Positions 6,775 to 14,644 of a stretch of DNA of 21,966 bases are shown here, piece after piece (position 1 is the stretch's first letter; each line of letters starts with the position of its first letter). This DNA comes from CAZULF01 sp964621215 (GTDB lineage: Bacteria > Pseudomonadota > Gammaproteobacteria > UBA1113). Where the stretch lies: the NCBI GenBank assembly GCA_964621215.1, contig CAZULF010000027.1, forward strand, positions 1 to 21,966, in the 5' to 3' direction. A model generated the notes under the pieces. It made no database searches. It was not told the origin of the DNA and was given only the letters and a program-made list of their open reading frames with translations. The translations under genes and the position numbers were made by a program.

Positions 6775-7734
6775 CTATTGACAAATGAACGCCTTTAATC
6801 CAGCACTTAATTTTCCTTTCCTATTAAGTGATTTAAACTGCTCTGCATTGGTGCTTTGCATTAAACGATACTGCCCTAATGAGTCATAGATGAACCATAA
6901 TTTTTTAGCTAATGAATATGTTTCCAGCAACGCCTCTTTATTTTCAAATTCTAGCCAACTTTCAAAATAAGCATTCTGTAGCGCTTGATATGTAAAATCA
7001 GTTTCTTTAAACGAATAGTGAAATGCAGCTTTGTCTATACAGGTAATAACAGAAAAAAATGGATGAGAAATAACGACCTCGCCTAAATCAATAATTGTCA
7101 TACGATGTGCCTCGTCTGCCATCAGAATATTATTGTCGTGAAAGTCACAATGATCTAACGTCTCTGGTATATTACGCTGAGATAAACGTTCACATAGCGA
7201 TGCAACTGTAGCTTGAAGAGCGCGTAAACTATTAAGCTCGTCTATTGTTATACCATCTTCTATCAACATTTCCTTTTGTTGAATTAATTGGAGATAAAGC
7301 GATGGCAGCTTGTCTAAGCGCCAATCAGGTACACCAAGATTAAAAAACAAATCTAGATGGTTAATTACAGCATGCTGGATCTCACTATATTTTCGCAATC
7401 CTTCACAGAGCAGATCCGATCGAAACCCGTTCTTAAATAATGCACGTAATGGATTTCCCGCATCTTTCATTAAAAAACAGTTTAACTCTTTGTTGCTAGC
7501 AAGTACCCGTGGGACATTCACATGAAATTGTTGGTATAAAATACCTATAACGTCAGGCTCCATCGCTAGTGCTGAAGGCATTATTTTCAGATAAATATAA
7601 CCCAGCGAAGTAGAAAATCGTGTTACATGAGACCATGGCGTTGTTTGGACATCTTCCGCTAGTCCATTTAAGATATAGCCCTGCGCCGAAAGGTATTCGC
7701 CTGCCCACACTAAACTAGCGGCTGTATTTTGCAT
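6775..7734 (-). CDS. Aminoglycoside phosphotransferase (APH)-fold kinase, 319 aa
   Basis: A protein of the APH/choline kinase fold, predicted to move phosphate from ATP to a small hydroxyl compound in the cytoplasm. The catalytic loop is present: LDHCDFHDNNILM (His-x-Asp-x-x-x-x-Asn, with Cys in place of the usual Gly). Next comes the metal-binding segment MTIIDLGEVVISHPFF, in which DLG-E replaces the common DFG/DWE. The N-lobe Lys is probably in YIYLKIMPS. Such proteins are often annotated as resistance enzymes, but the substrate is unknown. AAGGGA about 6 bases before the ATG supports the start. After the stop, a second frame continues in coding-like fashion to a TGA at 6717-6719, suggesting a recent C-terminal frameshift. 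Another APH-fold gene lies at 14641. Confidence 0.75.
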   Translation of the reverse strand: MQNTAASLVWAGEYLSAQGYILNGLAEDVQTTPWSHVTRFSTSLGYIYLKIMPSALAMEPDVIGILYQQFHVNVPRVLASNKELNCFLMKDAGNPLRALFKNGFRSDLLCEGLRKYSEIQHAVINHLDLFFNLGVPDWRLDKLPSLYLQLIQQKEMLIEDGITIDELNSLRALQATVASLCERLSQRNIPETLDHCDFHDNNILMADEAHRMTIIDLGEVVISHPFFSVITCIDKAAFHYSFKETDFTYQALQNAYFESWLEFENKEALLETYSLAKKLWFIYDSLGQYRLMQSTNAEQFKSLNRKGKLSAGLKAFICQ

Positions 7735-7908
7735 ATTAAATCCCTTTCCTTTAAACCGATTTTAAAGCTCTTTTTTTATTAAACGCACCTTCTGAATCAA
7801 TATAAAAAAGGCCAGCTCTCATGCATTTAATGAAGACTATCTATTATTTAATACCATTTTTATTTCCCTATAACCTTTGGTTAAAGCTTTTGTATCACCA
7901 TTGTAATA

Positions 7909-8280
7909 TTATTTTATCATCTGATCCATCGATATCGCTTCTCTGGCTAATGCCTCTTGCAGATACTGGCCGAAAGCCTTTGATGGCTTTGCTTCCCAAC
8001 TAAGAATAGCGGGAGTTTCATAGGAGTGGTGTTGTAATATCCACGCTTGTAATGGTGTAAGTAATGCCGCTGAGGTTTTGAAAAGTAAATAATATTCTTT
8101 TGCTTTTTCTATTTGGCCTTGCCATATATACAGCGAATGTCCTTGTGATAGAATATTCACACAAGCTGCTAATTTCGCTTGTAATGCACCTTGCGCTAAC
8201 TCCTCCGCCTCTGCTAAAGAACTGACTGTGGTATATAGCAGCATTGTGCTAGAGACTTCTTCTGGTATTATTGTACTCAT
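7909..8280 (-). CDS. cutA: CutA-type divalent cation tolerance protein
   Basis: A CutA1 family protein, a small trimeric ferredoxin-like-fold protein linked to copper and other divalent metal tolerance. The signature runs AEELAQGALQAKLAACVNIL, then LYIWQGQIEKAKEYYLLFKT, then LLTPLQAWILQHHSYETPAI. The A-C-V-N-I, I-W-x-G-x-I and H-x-Y-E-x-P-x-I motifs all match. At 123 residues it is slightly longer than usual, with ~10 extra N-terminal residues. AGGAGT a few bases before the ATG supports the start. It lies alone between the APH-fold and ABM genes, with short uninformative gaps on either side. Confidence 0.9.
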   Translation of the reverse strand: MSTIIPEEVSSTMLLYTTVSSLAEAEELAQGALQAKLAACVNILSQGHSLYIWQGQIEKAKEYYLLFKTSAALLTPLQAWILQHHSYETPAILSWEAKPSKAFGQYLQEALAREAISMDQMIK

Positions 8281-8384
8281 AGGGACTCCTATTGGGCAGT
8301 TTACAGTTGTTGACGACCCCTCTTACAAGAATGAAGATAGGCAATTCGCTACCCCTCCCGTTTGAAGCATAAATCAGTTTAATA

Positions 8385-8681
8385 CTATGAAACCTCGCTA
8401 TATAACCCAAACTTGACGTCTTCTACTAAGTCTGGCGCATGTTTTTCTTTAAATTTTTTAATGTACTCTGTAGAACAATGAACATCAAACGCAGCTTTAT
8501 CCTTGAAGCGCTCAATCATTAACACTTTATTAAGATCCTCTAAATCACGGTGCATTTCATAGCGCAAACACCCCGACTCCTGTTTCGTTAATGGAATTAA
8601 CTTAGAGAGTTCTTCAATAAGTTTTTCAACCCTGTTGGGTTTGGCTGTAAATTCAGCGGTACATATTAACTCTGTAGACAT
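8385..8681 (-). CDS. Antibiotic biosynthesis monooxygenase (ABM)-domain protein, 98 aa
   Basis: A single-domain ABM protein of the YgiN type, a dimeric ferredoxin-like fold. The pattern is typical: an N-terminal strand (LICTAEFTAKPN), a helix (EKLIEELSKLIPLTKQESGC), a strand (LRYEMHRDLEDLNKVLMIER), the F-K-D-K-A-A-F-D-V-H segment, and a final strand (VKFGLYSEV). Family members include quinol monooxygenases and many uncharacterised proteins, so the reaction is not defined. CGAGGAGATAAGAA before the ATG is a strong ribosome site. Confidence 0.85.
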   Translation of the reverse strand: MSTELICTAEFTAKPNRVEKLIEELSKLIPLTKQESGCLRYEMHRDLEDLNKVLMIERFKDKAAFDVHCSTEYIKKFKEKHAPDLVEDVKFGLYSEVS

Positions 8682-8838
8682 TTCTTATCTCCTCGTATGG
8701 TCATTACGTACACTTCGAACAAATAATTAACTTTAATACTGAATAGTTATGAGAGTGCATAAAAGTTTAAAATAACGTAATATTCACTCGAGCATTTTTA
8801 TGTATCAGAAACCTAACTAGGCGAGGAGTCTAACTATC

Positions 8839-10443
8839 ATGACAAATACCACAACGATTATAAGCGATACATCTTCGGGCATAACCCCCATATACGCATC
8901 ATCTATTCCGTTTGTGCCTCCGTTAGGTAGTTATGCTGTAGCATCGCCTAGTAATCGCCAACAACGGCGTGCGCAAGAGGCCATGCAGCGTAAAAAATCT
9001 AAAGCGGAGCATCGCCAGCCGCAGGTATCTGCAGTACATTCTTTAGTACCACGTCATCAGCGATATGCGCGTCATCGATCAGTCAGCCCAACTCCTCCTG
9101 CATTACTTGATAATGCGACTAATACTGTCATCCAGGGAGTGCAGACACTGTATAACAGTGCCGCTGCTTGGTTAAGTACTTTTTTTAGTGCTCAAACCGT
9201 AGCATCCTCAAGTGATTGCGATGTTATTACGACGCCGCTTGATAGTCAACAAATAGAAGAATCTTGTGTCACGTTGACAAATACAACTGCGACTAATAGT
9301 TCAATTATGACAACAAAGAAGTCGTACTCTGGTTCTGATGCTCCTTTAACCACACAAAACGCATCGCTTACGCATTGTTTGCTTACTTCAAAAACTTCCG
9401 GCGATGCTATTTTGTTTAATCAAACGCATCTTGAAGACAGTCAAGTATTAGCAAAAGCAGGTGGAATAACAATTAGCGGAAGTAATATAACTAATGTGAA
9501 CATGACGTCACATGATTACCCTATTAAATTAGATCGCACTGCTTTGTATAGGGCCAATTTTTCATCTTCAAATCAATTGATTATGTCAGCGGTACAAGCA
9601 CGAAATTCAGTTTTTACATTATTTCAAGAACTCAAAAGTGATGATTCCCATGTGACAATAACAAACAGCACATTGCAAGATAGTAGCGTGGGCGTTAAAC
9701 AAACTTTTGCTCGCTTAATAGAGGTAACCCTAAACCAAATCATTGCTCGAAACACCACTTTTTTTGGTGGTTTTTATAATATCCAAAACTCCCTCTTTCC
9801 TACTCCAGTAGAAATATACAATGGGCAAATAGGCGCTGCAGCAGGTAACATTTTTTCAACTGTTTTGCTGAGTTCAAAATCGGATTATTTTACTGTGCTA
9901 GGAGCACGCGCCTCTTATTGGAGCGAGAAAACACATCAAGTCAGTTGCGATCCTACACATCAATTTTTAGAACAACAACCTGCAAAATACACTAAGTTCG
10001 TAGGTATCATATTAGCTGCCAATGGTAGCCATTGTATTCAAATCAATCCTGAAATCGAAGCCGACATTGACGTATTACGAAACTATTTTGGTGGTGAGCT
10101 TGATGTGTCAGACGTTATCTTTAACCCTAAAATACGTATAGAGACCCAGAATATAGATCTTCTAATAACACTCAGTATCTCGTTCGGAGTACTAGTCTTA
10201 CTACTAATAGTGTGTCCAATAGCAATCGCCTATGGCTGCTCAACGTGGGCTAAATACCAAGAGAAAACGCAACCAACTGAAGATAGCACATTATTGGCTA
10301 CTTCATCGCCAGCCACAGAAAGCTGTTTTAATACCGTTGCCAGGAAGCTATATACATTGTTTGAGAATAGTGCGTCTCAATCTCAACAAGGAGATGTACA
10401 GCATCAAGAGTTATCCAGTATTAATCTCGATAACAGTCCATGA
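8839..10443 (+). CDS. Large Asn/Ser/Thr-rich protein with one C-terminal membrane segment; effector-like
   Basis: I do not recognise the family. GCGAGGAG 10 bases upstream supports the ATG. Residues ~35-75 are basic and Gln/Arg/Lys-rich (SNRQQRRAQEAMQRKKSK) and probably disordered. Residues ~120-340 form short hydrophobic strands separated by Asn/Ser/Thr turns (ITISGSNITNVNMTS, VTITNSTLQDSSVGVK), which could fold as a beta-helix. A single hydrophobic segment spans ~441-465 (LLITLSISFGVLVLLLIVCP), followed by a ~70-residue polar tail. There is no N-terminal signal peptide. The central region holds about ten N-x-S/T sites, and the tail contains EDSTLL (481-486), the form of a eukaryotic acidic dileucine sorting signal. 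A host-membrane effector is an inference; a bacterial membrane protein is the alternative. Confidence 0.6.
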   Translation: MTNTTTIISDTSSGITPIYASSIPFVPPLGSYAVASPSNRQQRRAQEAMQRKKSKAEHRQPQVSAVHSLVPRHQRYARHRSVSPTPPALLDNATNTVIQGVQTLYNSAAAWLSTFFSAQTVASSSDCDVITTPLDSQQIEESCVTLTNTTATNSSIMTTKKSYSGSDAPLTTQNASLTHCLLTSKTSGDAILFNQTHLEDSQVLAKAGGITISGSNITNVNMTSHDYPIKLDRTALYRANFSSSNQLIMSAVQARNSVFTLFQELKSDDSHVTITNSTLQDSSVGVKQTFARLIEVTLNQIIARNTTFFGGFYNIQNSLFPTPVEIYNGQIGAAAGNIFSTVLLSSKSDYFTVLGARASYWSEKTHQVSCDPTHQFLEQQPAKYTKFVGIILAANGSHCIQINPEIEADIDVLRNYFGGELDVSDVIFNPKIRIETQNIDLLITLSISFGVLVLLLIVCPIAIAYGCSTWAKYQEKTQPTEDSTLLATSSPATESCFNTVARKLYTLFENSASQSQQGDVQHQELSSINLDNSP

Positions 10444-10576
10444 TTAGGAGCAAACAGAAAAAAGGCATAACAAGTAACAATGCAACTATTTTTGCTGGAT
10501 TTCTCATAATGATGAAAATACAGTTTAGATTAATAATAGAAAAATTTAATAGATTCATAGAGTATTCCTGCTCTCG

Positions 10577-11089
10577 CTATTTTAAAATAAATTTTTCATA
10601 CGTCGTAATAATCGTAGGATGCTGATCTGTGTAAGCATCCCATACTGACCTGCCCCATTCTGTTATCTGTTTAATATGATCAGATGCATTTTTTGTTTCT
10701 AGAATATCGAGTATTGTTTTCCAGTTTGCTTCCCGCAATTGAAAAATTGCGGGCCAGTCATGCTTGTTTTCAGTTGCTTTTTTCAAAAAATTCAAGACCA
10801 TGTTGGTAGATAATTTTTTTTCAAAATAAAGATAAAGAGAGATAATATGCAAGTTACTAGATTGTCTAGCGCGTCTATCTTGTTGATCACCAATATGCTG
10901 TGCAAGATAAGCATCCACGGTAATGCGATGGATTTTGAAAAAATCCGGATTAGTAAATTCTTGAGCGAGAAGATTAGTATATACGTGCCAACAAGCTGGG
11001 ATTGCTCCAACATACGGGTGTGAAATACTATGTTCAGCTGTAGATTGAAAATAATCTAAACAACCAAAGCATTGTTCTGGTTTATACAT
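10577..11089 (-). CDS. DUF5946-like protein, about 170 aa
   Basis: The core matches what I recall of the DUF5946 family. A Cys pair at the start (EQCFGCLDYF) is followed by ISHPYVGAIPACWHVYTNLL, then FFKIHRITVDAYLAQHIGDQ, then SSNLHIISLYLYFEKKLS. The conserved T-V-D-A-Y-x-x-Q-H signature stands in the middle. The function is unknown. I prefer the ATG at 11089-11087 (MYKPEQC) because it places the Cys motif at the N-terminus, as in the family. The frame is open to an ATG at 11173, which would add 28 hydrophobic residues resembling a signal or anchor. Neither start has a strong ribosome site. It is convergent with the large membrane protein gene, with 133 bp between their stops. Confidence 0.6.
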   Translation of the reverse strand: MYKPEQCFGCLDYFQSTAEHSISHPYVGAIPACWHVYTNLLAQEFTNPDFFKIHRITVDAYLAQHIGDQQDRRARQSSNLHIISLYLYFEKKLSTNMVLNFLKKATENKHDWPAIFQLREANWKTILDILETKNASDHIKQITEWGRSVWDAYTDQHPTIITTYEKFILK

Positions 11090-11363
11090 AAGGCTTATTA
11101 CCCATGATAAAAATACACATAAAACCCCTGATATTCTAGCATTCATTAGTTGTCCCAAAGAGTGATAAATCATCTGGCTAGCAATTAAGGGCTTTAAACA
11201 TTTTTAAATTCCTAATTTTCTATTCATCACCTCAACAGGATGAAATTGTCTATACCGTGTATCGTACATTTTTCCAAAAAACTTATTATACTATAGATTC
11301 AAATCGTTTCATATTTGAGTTTGCCACTAGTCACTAACTGTCATTTAAAAAGGAAACCCCGCA

Positions 11364-11480
11364 TTGCGTGAGTTTGATAAGTATATAACCCGTTGGGCAT
11401 TAATACCTGAAGGTGAATTCATATGCAGTTGCTCAGATAGCTTTTTCTGCTCTGAACGAGTGAAGACATCCCCGTTATAG
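11364..11480 (+). pseudogene. N-terminal remnant of a second APH-fold kinase
   Basis: In the 455-bp gap between 11174 and 11628, one short frame looks like protein: LREFDKYITRWALIPEGEFI and then CSCSDSFFCSERVKTSPL before a TAG. The opening matches the start of streptomycin/hydroxyurea-type phosphotransferases (F-x-x-Y-x-x-R-W-x-L-x-P-D/E-G-x-x-I, followed by an S-S-x-x-x-x-V region). AGGA at 11351-11354 stands 9 bases before a TTG at 11364 where the original start could have been. Nothing after the stop continues the kinase. The rest of the gap shows no gene, repeat or clear promoter. Confidence 0.4.
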
Positions 11481-11628
11481 AGGCGTTGATTTACCTTAGC
11501 GATTTATGCTGACTTGCTATCAAATTTATATCTTAATGAAATCATTAATCTTTTAACGGTTGTTTAGACTAAAGCTTGTTCAAGATTATCTCCTGTGGTA
11601 GCATTATGATCGAAACGAGGAGAGATAT

Positions 11629-13980
11629 ATGTTATCACTACAACAACAGCAATTATTCATATCATTAACAGAAAATAAAAGTAATCCTGGCACCCTTAAA
11701 CAACTCATTGAGCAATTTCAATCAACTACCTCAGAAAAATTAGATACCGCTTTTCTCGCATATGCAAGCTCGGAATGGGAAGTTGAAATAGTAGAATGTT
11801 TAATAAACGACTTTGATATTTCACCCAATCCCCGTTTAACGGATGAAAATGATAATAACCCTATTCAAATATCTCCCTTGTTTTTAGCCTCTCAAGAAGA
11901 GACAAACAACGAACGTCAAATAAAGACCGTACAAATTTTATTAGCGCATGGAGCTACTTTAGAAAATTATTCAGATGAGGATGTAGCTAAAATATATAGA
12001 ATTGCAAGGAATGAATTACCGCCTAGGCAAACACCTAGTTTTTTAAGTAATCGCATTGCATTAATAGATGTTGATGAGACCTTAGCTTTAACGCAAGGAG
12101 GTATGGGACCTAGCTCTCTTGATTGGTATTTGAATTCAGAACTTGTTAAAGCCCTCAAAAGAACTGGTTATCTCGATATTTATTTTGTAACTAACTATAA
12201 TCCCCTCCATATCCCACAAACGCCCCAAGACTGGAAAAATGGTGCGCCATCACGCTTATATTTAAAGCAGGAATTAATAAAGCAAGGATTCAACGTGCAT
12301 GGGGTCGTAATACCTGGAGATCTTATGTATAGGCGGGGTCCTGGAGCAGATTATCAAGATAACGTCGAACCAATCGAACAAGCTGTTATGGATGGCAAAT
12401 CATTAAAGATAAACGAAAAATACGATCCGAATTTTTTAAAGATAGCAACAAATGATAAGCGAAGAAAAGATGCCAGTAGAACAACTAATATAAAAGGTCT
12501 TTTGTTTAAATATCTTTTGAAAGAAATTCCAGAATTACAAGGAAAAATTTTTATTTTTATCGATGATAGCAAAGGATATCTCCAGGAAGTTTCTACCGCC
12601 GCTCAAGAGATAGGAGAAAAACTGCTCTCAATACGATGTGTTAATGTTATTGGAGGAAATGTACGAAACTCGACGACAAATCATAATGATTATATTACAC
12701 AAATATGTGGAAATAAAACCTTAATCTCATTTGCAGCAGACCAATTTCGCGAAAGGCAAGAGGAATATTTATCTCCATCAGATAGTACCTCTAGCTCATC
12801 GATTAGTACTAGCACCCCAAGTTTTTTCAGTAATGGTCACGAGTTATATCGTAAAAAAACTCAAACCTTATGCGCACGCACTCTTTATAAATGGACACTA
12901 ATTAACAAAAACGAAAAATACGATCCGAATTTTTTAAAGATAGCAACAAATGATAAGCGAAGAAAAGATGCCAGTAGAACAACTAATATAAAAGGTCTTT
13001 TGTTTAAATATCTTTTGAAAGAAATTCCAGAATTACAAGGAAAAATTTTTATTTTTATCGATGATAGCAAAGGATATCTCCAGGAAGTTTCTACCGCCGC
13101 TCAAGAGATAGGAGAAAAACTGCTCTCAATACGATGTGTTAATGTTATTGGAGGAAATGTACGAAACTCGACGACAAATCATAATGATTATATTACACAA
13201 ATATGTGGAAATAAAACCTTAATCTCATTTGCAGCAGACCAATTTCGCGAAAGGCAAGAGGAATATTTATCTCCATCAGATAGTACCTCTAGCTCATCGA
13301 TTAGTACTAGCACCCCAAGTTTTTTCAGTAATGGTCACGAGTTATATCGTAAAAAAACTCAAACCTTATGCGCACGCACTCTTTATAAATGGACACTAAT
13401 TAACAAAAACGAAAAATATAACTATTATGATTTGGATAATGCAAAAAAATTGTGCCGGCTAGCTTATGCTCTTACATGTGACAGCACTCTACGAGAGTTT
13501 ATTTTAAAAGAATATTCAGAGATTATCACAAAGTTATATGCGAATCCCCAGCAGAACCCCTGCAATGTACCTGACGATAGTATCCGCGCATTTGATATTG
13601 AGAAGCAGTGTGAAGCAACTTTCTCCCCTGCTGAGAAAGCGTTATTTAGCTATTTGTATGCAGAAATTTATTACATGGAGTTAGTGTTGGCCACTGAGTC
13701 ACAGTCTAATACAAAACTGTGCATTCAGCGAATTATAAATTTATTAGCTGATGCCTGGCTAAATGGCTTCGATATAGAGAACTCTCAGCATAAACGGGAT
13801 TTTGAAGATTTCTGTAAAAAAATTATAACGACAACTTCTGTTGACAAAAACATAATTGAGACCATAAAACAAGACAGAATAAGCCAAGAGCCCGATAGCG
13901 CAGTTTTCTTTGATTTTATTGCAGGATTGAAGCCAAATATATCCGAAGAAACGAAGTCATCTGCGTGCATTATTTCTTAG
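11629..13980 (+). CDS. Ankyrin-like/HAD-like protein with internal 166-aa tandem duplication and C-terminal CaaX box; candidate secreted effector
   Basis: 783 residues, with GAGGAG just before the ATG. Residues ~1-130 resemble ankyrin-type helices (EVEIVECLINDFDIS; VQILLAHGATLEN). A HAD-like phosphatase core follows: motif I is ALIDVDETLAL (D147, D149), motif II is IYFVTN (T188), the Lys-rich NDKRRKDASRTTNIKG offers motif III, and motif IV is FIFIDDSKG (D312, D313). Residues 262-427 are repeated exactly as 428-593, so motif IV and a Ser/Thr-rich linker (DSTSSSSISTSTPSFF) occur twice. Without the duplication the protein would be 617 residues. The last ~186 residues are helical. The protein ends in CIIS, a good match to the CaaX box used by host farnesyltransferase. 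No signal peptide is seen. Translocation into host cells is an inference from the ankyrin and CaaX features. Confidence 0.75.
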   Translation: MLSLQQQQLFISLTENKSNPGTLKQLIEQFQSTTSEKLDTAFLAYASSEWEVEIVECLINDFDISPNPRLTDENDNNPIQISPLFLASQEETNNERQIKTVQILLAHGATLENYSDEDVAKIYRIARNELPPRQTPSFLSNRIALIDVDETLALTQGGMGPSSLDWYLNSELVKALKRTGYLDIYFVTNYNPLHIPQTPQDWKNGAPSRLYLKQELIKQGFNVHGVVIPGDLMYRRGPGADYQDNVEPIEQAVMDGKSLKINEKYDPNFLKIATNDKRRKDASRTTNIKGLLFKYLLKEIPELQGKIFIFIDDSKGYLQEVSTAAQEIGEKLLSIRCVNVIGGNVRNSTTNHNDYITQICGNKTLISFAADQFRERQEEYLSPSDSTSSSSISTSTPSFFSNGHELYRKKTQTLCARTLYKWTLINKNEKYDPNFLKIATNDKRRKDASRTTNIKGLLFKYLLKEIPELQGKIFIFIDDSKGYLQEVSTAAQEIGEKLLSIRCVNVIGGNVRNSTTNHNDYITQICGNKTLISFAADQFRERQEEYLSPSDSTSSSSISTSTPSFFSNGHELYRKKTQTLCARTLYKWTLINKNEKYNYYDLDNAKKLCRLAYALTCDSTLREFILKEYSEIITKLYANPQQNPCNVPDDSIRAFDIEKQCEATFSPAEKALFSYLYAEIYYMELVLATESQSNTKLCIQRIINLLADAWLNGFDIENSQHKRDFEDFCKKIITTTSVDKNIIETIKQDRISQEPDSAVFFDFIAGLKPNISEETKSSACIIS
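12411..13418 (+). repeat. Exact 498-bp tandem duplication inside the HAD-like gene
   Basis: Copy 1 is 12411-12908 and copy 2 is 12909-13406. I see no base difference between them. The 12-base sequence AAACGAAAAATA starts each copy and occurs a third time at 13407-13418, after which the sequence diverges. The unit is 166 codons, so the frame is kept. The pattern is that of a recent unequal exchange or slippage between two 12-bp repeats 498 bp apart. An assembly error cannot be excluded from sequence alone. Confidence 0.95.
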
Positions 13981-14068
13981 CTGGGCAACTTTGTTATCTT
14001 AATTTATCAAGCATCATGATGTGTCCTGTTCATGGGCTATGTGCTGTCGTAACTGCTTACGGTCTTCT

Positions 14069-14207
14069 CGTCATGCCGAGCACAACAAACCGTGTAATAG
14101 CAAAAATCGACGAATAGTTTATTTACACGGTAAGATCTTCGCAGTTAGTAGCGAGGAATCTCATGCGACGAAGTACGAGCTCTGTCCAGGGAGATCCCTC
14201 GCTGCTA
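14069..14207. repeat. Truncated copy of the CGTCAT-ended palindromic element
   Basis: CGTCATGCCGAG at 14069-14080 resembles the end of the complete element at 17191. Inside lie an 8-bp inverted repeat (CCGTGTAA at 14090-14097, TTACACGG at 14123-14130) and a 17-bp stem with two mismatches (14146-14162 with 14191-14207). The second stem carries the same AGCGAGG/CCTCGCT core as the 17264-17332 stem. The opposite CGTCAT end is missing. It lies just after the HAD-like gene and may serve as a transcription end point. Confidence 0.65.
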
Positions 14208-14266
14208 TGATTCAAGAAACTATTTTACAAATAAGATTGCCTTTGAGCTTTGCCATTACAGGAAAT

Positions 14267-14644
14267 CTAAGGCTTCCACGCACCATCTTCAACATAACTC
14301 GCTTCATCTGCACCAGACCATGGCGGCATAGTCACACAAATAAAAACTAAATCACCGTCATCGCTACGATATTGAAAGTCCGTACCTAGAGGGATGTCTA
14401 TGCTTACACCGGCTTCCAACGGCATAATAAGCTCTTCATTACCATTTCTACGCCAAATAGCGCCCTTCCCAGAAAGTACATACCAAAACTCGCTGACTGT
14501 TTTATGTCGCACTGCTTTTGAAATTTTCTTATCTTTCAAAGTGCAATGTGCCATTCCTCCCTGTGCGTTGTTCATTAAAAGCCGAACTTCAGCACCGGCC
14601 GGGGAGATATGTTGATAATCTGTTGGGATGAGAACCGTTTTCAT
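14267..14644 (-). CDS. Small cupin protein, 125 aa
   Basis: A single-domain cupin. Visible barrel strands are AEVRLLMNNAQGGMAHCTL, then VRHKTVSEFWYVLSGKGAIW, LIMPLEAGVSIDIPLGTDFQ, and DLVFICVTMPPWSG. The Glu of VSEFWYVLSGKG and the glycine turn match cupin motif 1. Its metal site is poor: the usual paired His before the Glu are replaced by H-K-T-V-S. Its ATG overlaps the stop of the upstream APH-fold kinase by 4 bp, so the two are translationally coupled and likely share a substrate or pathway. A sugar or small-molecule role is possible but unproved. Confidence 0.8.
   Translation of the reverse strand: MKTVLIPTDYQHISPAGAEVRLLMNNAQGGMAHCTLKDKKISKAVRHKTVSEFWYVLSGKGAIWRRNGNEELIMPLEAGVSIDIPLGTDFQYRSDDGDLVFICVTMPPWSGADEASYVEDGAWKP

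Noticed and set aside
10440..10625. 61-codon plus-strand frame after the large membrane protein gene
   Set aside because: No ribosome site, overlaps the convergent DUF5946-like gene, and the composition is that of AT-rich noise.
11531..11550. CTTAAT...ATTAAT spacing upstream of the HAD-like gene, reminiscent of a PmrA box used by Legionella and Coxiella effector genes
   Set aside because: The two TTAAT units are 12 bases apart rather than 11 and the second lacks the leading C; in AT-rich DNA this is expected by chance.
12354..13070. Two identical minus-strand frames inside the HAD-like gene
   Set aside because: They are antisense shadows, duplicated only because the coding strand is duplicated.
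14021..14350. 109-codon plus-strand frame through the truncated repeat
   Set aside because: It crosses the repeat stems and the antisense of the cupin gene and has no ribosome site or recognisable protein character.
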